A stretch of 64,000 bases of DNA from Legionella anisa (GTDB lineage: Bacteria > Pseudomonadota > Gammaproteobacteria > Legionellales > Legionellaceae), in assembly GCF_001467525.1 (NCBI RefSeq), contig NZ_LNXS01000004.1:62001-126000 (forward strand). Reading direction: 5' to 3'. The notes beneath the pieces are model-generated. The model was not told where the DNA came from, made no database searches, and saw only the letters and a program-made list of their open reading frames with translations. This document shows, piece after piece, positions 17,245-25,267 of this stretch; the first letter of the stretch is position 1, and every line of letters starts with the position of its first letter. The position numbers and the translations under genes are program-made.

Positions 17245-17252
17245 AACTCCAA

Positions 17253-17753
17253 TTAACCTTTGCGAATCAGATAATTACTTCCCGCATGAATTACTTTTTT
17301 CATCCGATTATCTTCTTCTGGATTAGGCTGGCATGCTTTAAAAGAATCTTTTACTGATGCAACACTAATAGGTAAAACAGGACGGCTATCGGTTTCTAAA
17401 TAGCCCTCTTTATTCTTAAAAATAGTAAAATGATCCGCAGCAAACTCCTGACATTCAGTTAACGTTTCATCCTGACAAATCGAAAATTTAATGGATCGCT
17501 CCACACGATATGATTCCCCTACTTCATCCGCGAAAACGATATCACCATATACTACGCTATGGCGGGTTCCACAAAAATAATAGCCAAACTTATATTGACC
17601 GTTTTCAATAACATCGGTGCGAATATATCGTCCATCGCCCTGAGTCAGGCCATTGAGTGTCACAATATGACGCACCTCTTCTTTGGGGGCGCTTTCCGCA
17701 ATTGCCAAACCAGTTAGAACCAATCCCATGATTAATAAAGTAATTCTTTTCAT
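17253..17753 (-). CDS. Secreted protein, unknown function
   Basis: The 166-residue product has a signal peptide (MKRITLLIMGLVLTGLAIA, cleavage likely before ESAP). The mature part is beta-rich, with four cysteines (in YYFCGTRH, FSICQDETLTEC and FKACQ) that probably form two disulfides. It contains a repeated aromatic-charged pattern but no motif I recognise. An ATG preceded by AAGGAATAAAAA supports the start. Periplasmic; single gene. Confidence 0.68.
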   Translation of the reverse strand: MKRITLLIMGLVLTGLAIAESAPKEEVRHIVTLNGLTQGDGRYIRTDVIENGQYKFGYYFCGTRHSVVYGDIVFADEVGESYRVERSIKFSICQDETLTECQEFAADHFTIFKNKEGYLETDSRPVLPISVASVKDSFKACQPNPEEDNRMKKVIHAGSNYLIRKG

Positions 17754-18020
17754 TTTTTATTCCTTATCTGAAAAAACATCCTCAAGGAACGTGTCTTTAA
17801 GGATCAATAACCTACTCTAACATCAATTCGGAAGGATAAATTTTTACCAAACTGACATCGCAGCCCCATTATCCTAAGAAAAAACCCATTTGAACAGATA
17901 AAAAAAATAGTGCTTTTTGATTAAAAAAAGATCGAATGAATTTGGAATATATCCCTTCTAAAGACAAACTTGCTGGACAAGACATGATTTAAGTGAGTCT
18001 TGGCACTGGCTTCGCAAGGT

Positions 18021-18124
18021 ATGATAAAACAGACAGTTAAGATGGCCAGCCTTGAACAAGTCAATGAGCAGCTTGATTTGCTAAGAGCAGTGACACTGTA
18101 GGTCGCGCAGTTATTAAATTTTAA
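18021..18124 (+). pseudogene. Relic of a zinc-containing alcohol dehydrogenase C-terminus
   Basis: The plus-strand frame reads KQTVKMASLEQVNEQLDLLRA and then, after a frameshift near 18088, SDTVGRAVIKF followed by a stop. Together these resemble the last about 30 residues of zinc-dependent alcohol dehydrogenases (the LEQVNEAxxxLxxGxxxGRxVIxF region). Nothing upstream continues the gene. I read this as an eroded fragment left by deletion. Confidence 0.5.
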
Positions 18125-18152
18125 GACTAATTAGGCACATCCATATAAAGAG

Positions 18153-18176
18153 TTGGATTGCCCATTGGCAATCCAA
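18153..18176 (-). terminator. Hairpin after the ankyrin-protein gene
   Basis: TTGGATTGCC (18153-18162) and GGCAATCCAA (18167-18176) form a perfect 10-bp stem with a 4-nt loop, 20 bp beyond the stop of the minus-strand gene. The T-tract on the minus strand is weak. Confidence 0.5.
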
Positions 18177-18196
18177 CATCGATTGATACTGTATGG

Positions 18197-19867
18197 TTAA
18201 TAGTTACTTACTTTTTGTATAGTGCTCGTATGAGAATGACAATCATTGATGAACAATAAGATGCCACTATCCGGAGCACAATCTTTGGGACTATGACTCG
18301 ATTTATCAGGAATATCCACTGATGCACCTGCTTCGATAAGCATTTTAATCATTTGTTTATCCCCATTTTGTACTGCCTTGTGTAGCGGGGTTTGTCCTTC
18401 TTTGTCCTGAAGATCTAAAGATGCCCCTGCTTTTACCAATGCGCGAGCACAATCAAAATTTTTGCTCGAAACAGCCCAATGAAGTGCTGAACGTCCATAA
18501 GTAGGATCTGCTTTATCCAGATCTGACACTGACATCGATTTAATCAATACTTTGAGTTCAAATAAACGTCCCCAGGTAGCAGCTCTTCTTAAGGCTTGAT
18601 CATACACTGGGCTTCCCATTTCGCCTGGTTTACGCAATGAAGCGCACACTGTAGCCAGTTGTACTTGGTCTTTCGTTTTTCGTCCGCCACCAATAAAAGT
18701 AAGAAGTTTTGGTGCAATTTTTCCACTCGCCTGATCCATAATAGTCTGGTTAGTGCCCACTAATCTTGAGTTTATTGAATCCAGTTTCAACAAAGTATCA
18801 GTACGCTCCATATCCTTGCGACTTAGTGGCTTGTTCGCAAAAAGCAAACCAGACAATTCAATAATCATGCCGGGCATTGCTCCAAATAAGGAAGTATCAC
18901 TCGAAACTAATGACTTCACTGCAATTAAATAAGCAGCAACAAATTCTGTGTTATTATCCATATCTTGATAATAAGGCAGCTTTTTGTCTCGCATCGCTTC
19001 CAGAGTACTGGTAACGCCGGTTGATAAAACCAATGAGCTTGACGACTGGGCAACCGTTTGCCGCATCACCCCGTTTGGTAATGATTGGTGGTATTCAATT
19101 GCCGGCAGAGGCTTAGAAGTAGTCAAAGTCAAATCATGTTCATAAGCATATCGAATTTCAGACTTCTTACTTCCCCACTCCCCAACAAGAATGTACTTAT
19201 CTTGATCACTTAACTTAATGTACTGTGCGATTAATTTATAATCCTTTGAAGAATCTACTGCAGCAAGATACATAAATCCATAATTACCGGTAGGAACTTT
19301 TGCTTGGTCGGAAAGTGATAATGTAGGTAAATCTTCTGATTTGGTAATCGAGGGGATACCTAACCGATCTAGTCCAAGACCAGCACTCCCAATCAACATA
19401 TCGTCATCATCAAAAGAATCATAGAGTTTTGGTTGATCTATCTTCGCTTGCATACGGTAGAGAGATTGTGTAAACAAATCTGAAAAAGCCATCTGGTTTA
19501 CATTTCCCACAAATAAGAATTTACTGTCAGGAGAAAGAACTCGCTTGATAATATCTGATGGGGCATGCTTACAACGGTTGGCATCAATAAAAGCAACTAC
19601 TGTATTGTCAACTGCATCAAACAGTTCTAAAGAAGAAAGTCCAATGCTAGTGCCTTCTACGGATATACGACCATCCACAGGAACACCATACATGCTTGTA
19701 AATCGAGGTATACCATCAAGTGTACTTACTAAAACGACATCAATATCCATTATTCCCTGTTTGGCAAGTTCGCGAACCATGTCCTTTGCCATATTACCTG
19801 CAAAAGCAAAATCACCTTTTGCAGTAGGATTTTTACAATTAGCATGAATAAGAATTACTTTACCCAT
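18197..19867 (-). CDS. Ankyrin-repeat protein with glycosyltransferase-like N-terminal region, candidate effector
   Basis: The 556-residue product ends in ankyrin repeats (about residues 435-535): GRSALHWAVSSKNFDCARAL, then GQTPLHKAVQNGDKQMIKML. The first 380 residues begin with a strand-turn VILIHANCKNPTAKGDFAFAG and later contain LPNGVMRQTVAQSSSSLVLS followed by TGVTSTLEAM. That arrangement recalls the second Rossmann domain of GT-B glycosyltransferases, where an acceptor/nucleotide loop reads STGxxSxxEA. The glycosyltransferase reading is inference without alignment. No signal peptide. Ankyrin proteins of this organisation are frequent Dot/Icm substrates in Legionella. It is a single gene with a long AT-rich upstream region. 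Confidence 0.72.
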   Translation of the reverse strand: MGKVILIHANCKNPTAKGDFAFAGNMAKDMVRELAKQGIMDIDVVLVSTLDGIPRFTSMYGVPVDGRISVEGTSIGLSSLELFDAVDNTVVAFIDANRCKHAPSDIIKRVLSPDSKFLFVGNVNQMAFSDLFTQSLYRMQAKIDQPKLYDSFDDDDMLIGSAGLGLDRLGIPSITKSEDLPTLSLSDQAKVPTGNYGFMYLAAVDSSKDYKLIAQYIKLSDQDKYILVGEWGSKKSEIRYAYEHDLTLTTSKPLPAIEYHQSLPNGVMRQTVAQSSSSLVLSTGVTSTLEAMRDKKLPYYQDMDNNTEFVAAYLIAVKSLVSSDTSLFGAMPGMIIELSGLLFANKPLSRKDMERTDTLLKLDSINSRLVGTNQTIMDQASGKIAPKLLTFIGGGRKTKDQVQLATVCASLRKPGEMGSPVYDQALRRAATWGRLFELKVLIKSMSVSDLDKADPTYGRSALHWAVSSKNFDCARALVKAGASLDLQDKEGQTPLHKAVQNGDKQMIKMLIEAGASVDIPDKSSHSPKDCAPDSGILLFINDCHSHTSTIQKVSNY

Positions 19868-20116
19868 AATTTACCCTTGTTTGTTAAATTTATGAGCAAA
19901 ATTTTAACTCTTTAACCTTAATAAAATATTAACAAAATGACTTTTTTGTTTAAATTTAGTTAAAATTAAATCCATTTGTTAAAAAAATCACTTACATCGA
20001 TTTAAAATTAAATTTTATGGTTTACGTTAAATCAAAAAGTCAGCTATCCCAATTTCTCCCAAAGCAGAAGAAGGCCTCAGAAGAAAAATAAGCAATGCAT
20101 ATTTCTAAATTTGCCT

Positions 20117-20144
20117 TTGGCGTTAAACGCTTTCATGGTAGAAT
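20117..20144 (+). promoter_or_regulatory. Probable sigma-70 promoter of the thiamine operon
   Basis: TTGGCG (20117-20122) and TAGAAT (20139-20144) are separated by 16 bp and would start transcription near 20151, just ahead of the riboswitch. The prediction is by eye. Confidence 0.45.
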
Positions 20145-20156
20145 AATATTTGTACA

Positions 20157-20227
20157 TTGGGGGTGCCAATTTTTGGCTGAGAGGATAACCAACCCTTTGA
20201 ACCTGATCTCATTCGTCTGAGCGGAGG
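20157..20227 (+). promoter_or_regulatory. TPP (thi-box) riboswitch
   Basis: The segment holds the invariant parts of the thiamine-pyrophosphate aptamer: GGGGTGCC at the 5' side, GGCTGAGA around 20175-20182, and ACCCTTTGAACCTGAT around 20192-20207, closing with GAGCGGAGG. The ribosome-binding GGAGG (20223-20227) lies at the 3' edge of the aptamer, so TPP binding probably blocks translation initiation of the GTG-start gene at 20233. It controls a transporter and thiamine pyrophosphokinase. Confidence 0.93.
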
Positions 20228-20232
20228 AAAAT

Positions 20233-20499
20233 GTGTCTATTGTTTTGTTTTCGGGTATTGTTGCTTTTATTACTTCATTTATTGGTTTGTTACCGCAAAT
20301 TATCAAGTCCTTAAAAACCAAGTCAACTCAAGATCTCTCTATGATCATGCTGATTAATTACCTCATTTGTTCTGTAGCATGGATTATTTATGGAAGTAGC
20401 ACGGACTCCTTTTTTGTAATCAGTTCAAATGTAGTAGGTTTGCTTGTCAGTCTGCTGCTTATTCTCTTAAAAAAACATTATGATGCACGATCTCATTAA
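20233..20499 (+). CDS. SemiSWEET/PQ-loop transporter, predicted thiamine-related uptake
   Basis: The 88-residue product has three membrane helices and the PQ-loop LLPQIIKS followed by the KSTQDLS element, the layout of bacterial SemiSWEET proteins, which dimerise to form a small-molecule channel-type transporter. Known members move sugars, but this gene is directly under a TPP riboswitch and overlaps a thiamine pyrophosphokinase gene by 20 bp, so the substrate is most likely thiamine or a precursor. The start is a GTG at 20233, placed 5 nt after GGAGG; an ATG two bases earlier is out of frame. Confidence 0.82.
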   Translation: MSIVLFSGIVAFITSFIGLLPQIIKSLKTKSTQDLSMIMLINYLICSVAWIIYGSSTDSFFVISSNVVGLLVSLLLILLKKHYDARSH

Positions 20500-21130
20500 T
20501 TTAACAGGATATCAGTCCATTTTATGTCTCAATGGAGATTTACCTGAGCCCTCTTTTTTTAATAGGAATTTACCCATCATTGCCGCGGATGGGGCCGCAA
20601 ACAGTTTATTGGAGCTTGGAATCCACCCTCAATTAATTACTGGAGATTTGGATTCCGTCCGACCAATGATTCTGGAAAACCATCCTTTTCTGCACTCACC
20701 GGATCAAAATCAAAGTGATTACCAAAAAGCGATGGATTATTTAAAAGATAATGATTTACTCCCTGCTATTATTGTTGGCATAAATGGTGGGTGCTTGGAT
20801 CATATACTGAACAACATGAATATCTTTATGGAAACAAACTGTCTTTTATATGCTCCACCCATAAGAGGTTTTGTTCTGCATGAACAATCCAGGATGAATT
20901 GTGTGTTACCCCCGCAGACAAAAATTTCATTAATGGGAATACCTAATGCAACTCTATCCTCAAAAGGGTTGCAATGGGAGCTCAATAACACTCATCTTTC
21001 CTTTCCAGGAAAAACGTCCTGTTTTAATCGAACCCAATTGCCAGAAATCGTTTTGGAAGCGCATCAAGGCTCCGTTCTGGTTTTGATTTACGAACAAATG
21101 ATTGAGGATGCGGGGTTAGCTGCCCAGTAA
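20480..21130 (+). CDS. Thiamine pyrophosphokinase
   Basis: The 216-residue protein matches the thiamine pyrophosphokinase family: an early AADGAAN (nucleotide-binding aspartate), then LITGDLDS, then the QNQSDYQKAMDYL motif and NGGCLDHILNN, all landmarks of the TPK catalytic domain. A shorter C-terminal thiamine-binding beta domain follows. It transfers pyrophosphate from ATP to thiamine to give TPP. The gene overlaps the transporter gene and shares its riboswitch, fitting a thiamine salvage unit: import followed by activation. Confidence 0.92.
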   Translation: MMHDLINLTGYQSILCLNGDLPEPSFFNRNLPIIAADGAANSLLELGIHPQLITGDLDSVRPMILENHPFLHSPDQNQSDYQKAMDYLKDNDLLPAIIVGINGGCLDHILNNMNIFMETNCLLYAPPIRGFVLHEQSRMNCVLPPQTKISLMGIPNATLSSKGLQWELNNTHLSFPGKTSCFNRTQLPEIVLEAHQGSVLVLIYEQMIEDAGLAAQ

Positions 21131-21191
21131 ATTCCGCAGAGAAACAAGAACTCTTGCAAACCTCATTCAAAATGACTGCTCATTTTTGATT

Positions 21192-21518
21192 TTAATTTAC
21201 AACAATAGAGCACTGATCACCTCGAATCACTAAAGTCACTGTACTGTCTTTAGTTAGCACTTCAGAACCACATAAAACATCGCGGCCGAATGCCGAATTT
21301 TTTCTATATCCAAATATATATTCCCTGTTTACTGGTCCGTTACCTGAATGGATTTTCCCCCGAGACCCGGATCGTTTACCATCCACAGTAAAACCTATGG
21401 CGGCCGCAGTTTTCTCATTGGTTTTTACATGGACTCGAATCGTGTCATTGGCAAGTGCTTGAATTGAAAAAGAAAGCAGGACCAGGGCGCTCAAATTTTT
21501 TAGAGACTTTTTTATCAT
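21192..21518 (-). CDS. Small secreted protein, unknown function
   Basis: A 108-residue protein with a signal peptide ending QALAND. The mature part has a basic middle (GKRSGSRGKIH) and two cysteines (DVLCGSE and DQCSIVV) likely to be bridged, with a beta-strand-rich pattern. An AAGGAGTGTTTT ribosome site supports the ATG. It converges on the thiamine pyrophosphokinase gene. No known family. Confidence 0.68.
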   Translation of the reverse strand: MIKKSLKNLSALVLLSFSIQALANDTIRVHVKTNEKTAAAIGFTVDGKRSGSRGKIHSGNGPVNREYIFGYRKNSAFGRDVLCGSEVLTKDSTVTLVIRGDQCSIVVN

Positions 21519-21816
21519 AATAAAACACTCCTTGTTCTATGTGCTTTTAATATACTCCATTTAATGAATTAGGGAAAATCATCAGGGATAAAATGCAAAT
21601 TATTAAATCTATAAGATTATTTTGAATATATTCGGTGCTTTTCATAGCCATTCATACTTCGATTTTTCTCTGAAGTCCTTAAATTTTCATCTTCTAATGA
21701 CTAAAAATCAGATGCTAGATGCTTTCTTGAATTATCATTTATATACACTATGATAAAAATATAGTCACAAACACTTATTTGCAATGCAATCATATGCATT
21801 CTTTAAGGAGGCATCC

Positions 21817-22848
21817 ATGAAAGCTAAAAGACTTTTGACACAAACATTCTCACATATGGTATATCACGATGTAGCAAAATCTCGACATACCCTCGTACAT
21901 ACCAATTACCTTAAATATAAAGCCAAAGAAAGAACTGCAAGGATACAACTGCTTCGAGAGAGTATTCCGACTGGTTCTAGTCTGATTTATCGAGGTTCAG
22001 AGGGCACGGATGAGGTTCTCAGCACCATGAAGTCAAATCGCGTGGGTAGAAAGTCTACAGAAAGTAGAAAGGCAGCCTCGCATGATATCGTAGGCTATAT
22101 TCGAGATAATGACAGTAGGTATTTTCTCTCTTTTACACCCTGCAAAGAAACAGTAAAACCTTATACTGTAGGCTTATCATTAATTCCTAAAATAGGTTAT
22201 ATTTTTGTTACCGGAATCCCTAAAGTATATACAACCCCTCAAAAACTCCTTCTTTTAAATCAGGGAATGTTTGAGCGATACGATAAAAGAATGATCAATT
22301 CGATGCCTCTAGATGAAGCTCGAGGATATCAAAGTATTGTAACGATGACTCGCAATAATAATGAAATTACGGGGATCATCGGCGCTTCAGCAAAAGATGA
22401 TTGGCGTTCCGAGGTTAACAAACGCATGCATAGTGTTATTGAAGTGTGTGGGCCTGGGCGTATTGCATCATCGTTTATGAGTTCGAGTGAGCCTGCTCAT
22501 GTAAAACATTGGAAAAATCCAGATTTTATGCCTGAACTTGTGGCACTGGATATCGTTTTCTATGAGTCTCAAGAAGAGTATGAAGAAATGAATGAAAAAG
22601 CAAGAGATATGGGACTTATACAAAAAGGCGAACGATTACCTACTTTTTCCGATGCAGAAGAGCTTGTAGAACAATTAGATGAATGGGGAGATACGTATGG
22701 GAGCAGTGAGACGATGAAAGTCACTGCATTTCCCAAACAAATTAAGCCTGGGGATAAGAGATCTCTTGTTGAGTTTTTGGATGAGCAAATTAAATCAAAT
22801 CCATCCATAACATCATTAGAAGAACCAAGAACTTCTCAGACATTATAA
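21817..22848 (+). CDS. ADP-ribosyltransferase of the enterotoxin-A type (R-S-E), candidate Dot/Icm effector
   Basis: The product (343 residues) contains the three landmarks of arginine-type ADP-ribosyltransferases in order: LIYRG with Arg59, RYFLSFTP with Ser105 (the STS strand), and NNNEITGIIGA with Glu183, which lines up with the E-V-S-A-L-G-G segment of cholera-toxin-like enzymes. The second glutamate of the ExE pair is replaced by Asn. There is no signal peptide; the C-terminus is rich in Glu and Ser. The start at 21817 has a strong AAGGAGG site; 11 upstream codons were dropped. The next gene encodes an ADP-ribose glycohydrolase, so this is probably one half of a modifying/reversing pair like Legionella Ceg3 and Lpg0081. 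Target unknown. Confidence 0.78.
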   Translation: MKAKRLLTQTFSHMVYHDVAKSRHTLVHTNYLKYKAKERTARIQLLRESIPTGSSLIYRGSEGTDEVLSTMKSNRVGRKSTESRKAASHDIVGYIRDNDSRYFLSFTPCKETVKPYTVGLSLIPKIGYIFVTGIPKVYTTPQKLLLLNQGMFERYDKRMINSMPLDEARGYQSIVTMTRNNNEITGIIGASAKDDWRSEVNKRMHSVIEVCGPGRIASSFMSSSEPAHVKHWKNPDFMPELVALDIVFYESQEEYEEMNEKARDMGLIQKGERLPTFSDAEELVEQLDEWGDTYGSSETMKVTAFPKQIKPGDKRSLVEFLDEQIKSNPSITSLEEPRTSQTL

Positions 22849-22966
22849 TGCGTTAAGGCAATCAGAGCGGCTGTTATACGCAATTGATATAAACCTTCTT
22901 TTCTTCCGGGTTTAATGCTTAACGTCCCAATTATACTTAGGGCAAAATAGGTTAAGGATTTAAATT

Positions 22967-24061
22967 ATGTTAGCAAGGTTACGATTTTTCGCAAAAAAAA
23001 TGCCTTCAAGTGAAGCATATTCATCAGTTCGCGATGTTTACGCATCACATAAACCCTCTCTCATTAAAGGCAGTCTTACAGGTCAGCGTTGGCGTTATCA
23101 ACGAATGGGACAAACTTTAGAGAGGATTACTAATGTTCAAAAATATAAAGAATTACAACAACAAGCAACAGCTAATTTAACTCTTTGGGAAAAAACAAAA
23201 TCTTCGGCTCCATCAGTAGTCGAAGTCGTCTATAAAGATTGGGGTGTTGCAACTTTAGAAGCTACTAAAAAGTATGGAGTAATGTATTCCGTATTGAATA
23301 TGGCGAATTCAGTCTATCCTGGAGGTGCTGCATTGGAGGGTGGAAGTGCCCAAGAGGAAAATATGTGGCTGCGTAGTACCTGTGCCCTTTCATTGATAGA
23401 TAAATTGGTCAAGTTAGACAAAGAATATAGCGATACGTTTGTTTATACTAAAGAAGGAATAGAATTGATAGAAGCCAGAAAGAAAATGACGGCAAAAGAG
23501 CGTGATATCTTAAGAGGACGTTGCCCCATAATTTTTCCTCCTGAAGTCTATAAAACATTCCATAGCGACGTACCAAGAATATGTTTTAGAGGTCCGGAAA
23601 TATCGTTGCCACCAACAGTAGATGACTATCCCTCAAGTGGGCATGTTGCAAGCCCTGAGATGAGTTATGAGTTTCTTTCTCCGTTAAGTATTTTTCCTTT
23701 TCATGAATTAAGATCATCTGCTCCTGAACATTTTACTGAGGCAAAACCAAAGGACCCCAGTGTATTAAAAGAATACAGAGAGGATTTACGTCGACGAATT
23801 GCAGCGCAATTGGATACATTAATTCTTACTGGACAACCTTTTGTAATTCTTGGTGCTTGGGGTTGTGGCGAATTTAAAAATGACCCTCAATTAGTGGCAG
23901 AAATTTATGCCGAAGAAATTGAAAAAAGAGCTCTTTTTTTTCAACATATTATGTTTCCCATAATTAATACCAAATCCCATTCCGATAATTTCGGAGTGTT
24001 TGACAGAATGCTTACTGGATTGAAGCTTGGCGACACCAACTCACCCAAAAGCACCCTGTAG
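22967..24061 (+). CDS. Microbial PARG-type ADP-ribose glycohydrolase (macrodomain-like), likely antagonist of the preceding enzyme
   Basis: The 364-residue protein carries the poly(ADP-ribose) glycohydrolase signature: NMANSVYPGGAAL, a glycine-rich ADP-ribose loop, then the catalytic AQEEN (Glu130 and Glu131), and later ILGAWGCGEFKNDP. The layout matches the bacterial TIGR02452/DUF2263 PARG group. Such enzymes remove ADP-ribose from proteins. It lies 118 bp after the ADP-ribosyltransferase gene on the same strand. The logical job is reversal of the upstream enzyme's modification, either as self-protection or as a paired effector timed differently in the host. No signal peptide. A hairpin terminator follows. 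Confidence 0.82.
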   Translation: MLARLRFFAKKMPSSEAYSSVRDVYASHKPSLIKGSLTGQRWRYQRMGQTLERITNVQKYKELQQQATANLTLWEKTKSSAPSVVEVVYKDWGVATLEATKKYGVMYSVLNMANSVYPGGAALEGGSAQEENMWLRSTCALSLIDKLVKLDKEYSDTFVYTKEGIELIEARKKMTAKERDILRGRCPIIFPPEVYKTFHSDVPRICFRGPEISLPPTVDDYPSSGHVASPEMSYEFLSPLSIFPFHELRSSAPEHFTEAKPKDPSVLKEYREDLRRRIAAQLDTLILTGQPFVILGAWGCGEFKNDPQLVAEIYAEEIEKRALFFQHIMFPIINTKSHSDNFGVFDRMLTGLKLGDTNSPKSTL

Positions 24062-24107
24062 CTTAAAAATTCAATATCTCTTTAGGGCTATTAGGAAATA
24101 CGCTTAT

Positions 24108-24129
24108 ACTCCTTCCCTAGGAGTTTTTA
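24108..24129 (+). terminator. Intrinsic terminator after the PARG-type gene
   Basis: ACTCCT (24108-24113) and AGGAGT (24119-24124) form a stem followed by TTTTATTTTTTATTTT. It overlaps the 3' end of the convergent minus-strand gene and may serve both. Confidence 0.65.
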
Positions 24130-24692
24130 TTTTTTATTTTATCTAACTGCATCTCCTCATCAGTACCCAAATCCTCTTCGTGTTCACTCATTTCCCCTTT
24201 TTCCTCATCATGTTCAACCGGACTTTTAATTATGCCTTTAAGCATATGGGATGCAATTGCATTCGTCGTGGAAGTTGGAGAGGGCTCCTTTGAAACCTCA
24301 CTGCCGCCCCATGAAACGAAAAGTAGCGCGCTGTAGAGAAGTTGAAATAAGTACATGACTTCTTCAACTATCCGTTCATCATGAAACATTAGAGTAATGG
24401 CTAGTCCTAATATAACTGCCGAAAAAATAGTCTGGAGTCCTTGAATCATTTTTTCATTGGGATGGGTATCTTCACGACATACTGCATGACCGGAATTGAG
24501 TACCTGGGCAAAAGCTATAGGTATTAACGGAATAGGGCTTGTTGTGCTAGCAATTTGCATGCCTGCTTGCACTGTCAATTGAGCCACTGCCAAGCCGGCA
24601 TTACCTCGTTGGGTATTTCTATGGGCAGATGTAGACTGGGGAGCACGCATTTGGAGACGTTCCAATACACTAGAATAAGTTCCTGAGGGCAT
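24117..24692 (-). CDS. Two-helix membrane protein with acidic tail, candidate effector
   Basis: The 191-residue product has hydrophobic segments around residues 50-65, 88-105 and 113-128 separated by charged loops, and a strongly acidic C-terminus (EHDEEKGEMSEHEEDLGTDEE). There is no cleavable signal peptide. Glutamate-rich tails of this sort occur near the C-terminus of many Legionella Dot/Icm substrates (the E-block), which with the neighbouring ADP-ribosyl pair makes a translocated membrane protein plausible. No family recognised. Confidence 0.58.
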   Translation of the reverse strand: MPSGTYSSVLERLQMRAPQSTSAHRNTQRGNAGLAVAQLTVQAGMQIASTTSPIPLIPIAFAQVLNSGHAVCREDTHPNEKMIQGLQTIFSAVILGLAITLMFHDERIVEEVMYLFQLLYSALLFVSWGGSEVSKEPSPTSTTNAIASHMLKGIIKSPVEHDEEKGEMSEHEEDLGTDEEMQLDKIKNKNS

Positions 24693-24823
24693 TTTTTAAA
24701 ATCCTTTTTTAAAAGTTAATTTGAGGAGTCGATTTCAACCACTGAAAATTCCGCGCATTTTTCAATTAAGGTTTTCCAGAAGCAAGTTATTATTTTAACT
24801 CGTTTTTTTTCAACTTCAATATT

Positions 24824-24842
24824 AGGGTCTGTAAACAGACAC
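24824..24842. repeat. Relic of the GGGTCTGTTT element
   Basis: AGGGTCTGTAAACAGACACC is the two terminal inverted repeats of the MITE-like family fused back to back, i.e. a nearly complete internal deletion. Confidence 0.5.
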
Positions 24843-24978
24843 CTTAGGCGGAGAAACAGACTAAACCTGACTTTGGTTATCAGCTAAAGAAAAAAACTAT
24901 CGCGAATATTTTTTAGAGACGAATTAATAAGAGAAATACAGGCATCAGCAAGGCATACTGATTTGCCTGTAAAGAAAT

Positions 24979-25015
24979 AAACCCGAGTCGCATCGCTTTG
25001 CTGCACTCAGGTTAC
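24979..25015. repeat. Degenerate REP-like half element
   Basis: AACCCGAGTCGCATCGC followed by GCTGCACTCAGGTTAC matches the right arm of the REP-like family with several substitutions. Confidence 0.5.
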
Positions 25016-25027
25016 TCTATATTTTTC

Positions 25028-25267
25028 CTAGTGCGTTGTTTTGCTTTTCTCACCGCCAAACAACCAATCCATACTTACCTCAAGCTCATTGGCAATTCTT
25101 TGCATGGACTTGGAATCCAAAGCAACACCATATAATAGCGCTTCAATTTTAAATTTAGGCAATTGGAATAATTTAGAGCACACTTGCACGCGTTCTGTCA
25201 TTAAGGCAGGAACACCAAGCTCATCGAGCTCCTGATTCAAACGTTCAGTTAGTTTCTTGTTTGACAT
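25028..25267 (-). CDS. Small HTH (Cro/CI-like) DNA-binding protein
   Basis: This 79-residue protein has the pattern of an XRE-type helix-turn-helix domain. The segment SKLFQLPKFKIEALLYGV is followed by SMQRIANELEVSMDWLFGGE, whose last part is the classic LEVSxDWLxGG end of Cro/CI domains. A regulator of a few genes is the likely role, though targets are unknown. An AAAGGAGATTACC ribosome site precedes the ATG. It stands alone among repeat remnants. Confidence 0.7.
   Translation of the reverse strand: MSNKKLTERLNQELDELGVPALMTERVQVCSKLFQLPKFKIEALLYGVALDSKSMQRIANELEVSMDWLFGGEKSKTTH

Larger units (their letters stand above)
17754..18196. other. Spacer containing a dehydrogenase relic and a hairpin
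   Basis: No intact gene. It holds the promoter side of the preceding gene, a degraded C-terminus of a zinc-type alcohol dehydrogenase (18021-18124) and a hairpin at 18153-18176. The rest is AT-rich and unremarkable. Confidence 0.55.
24693..25027. other. Spacer with repeat relics
   Basis: No gene. It contains a collapsed MITE-like end (AGGGTCTGTAAACAGAC near 24824-24840, with a second AAACAGAC shortly after) and a degenerate half REP-like palindrome at 24979-25015. The remainder is AT-rich and should include the promoter of the acidic membrane-protein gene. Confidence 0.6.
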
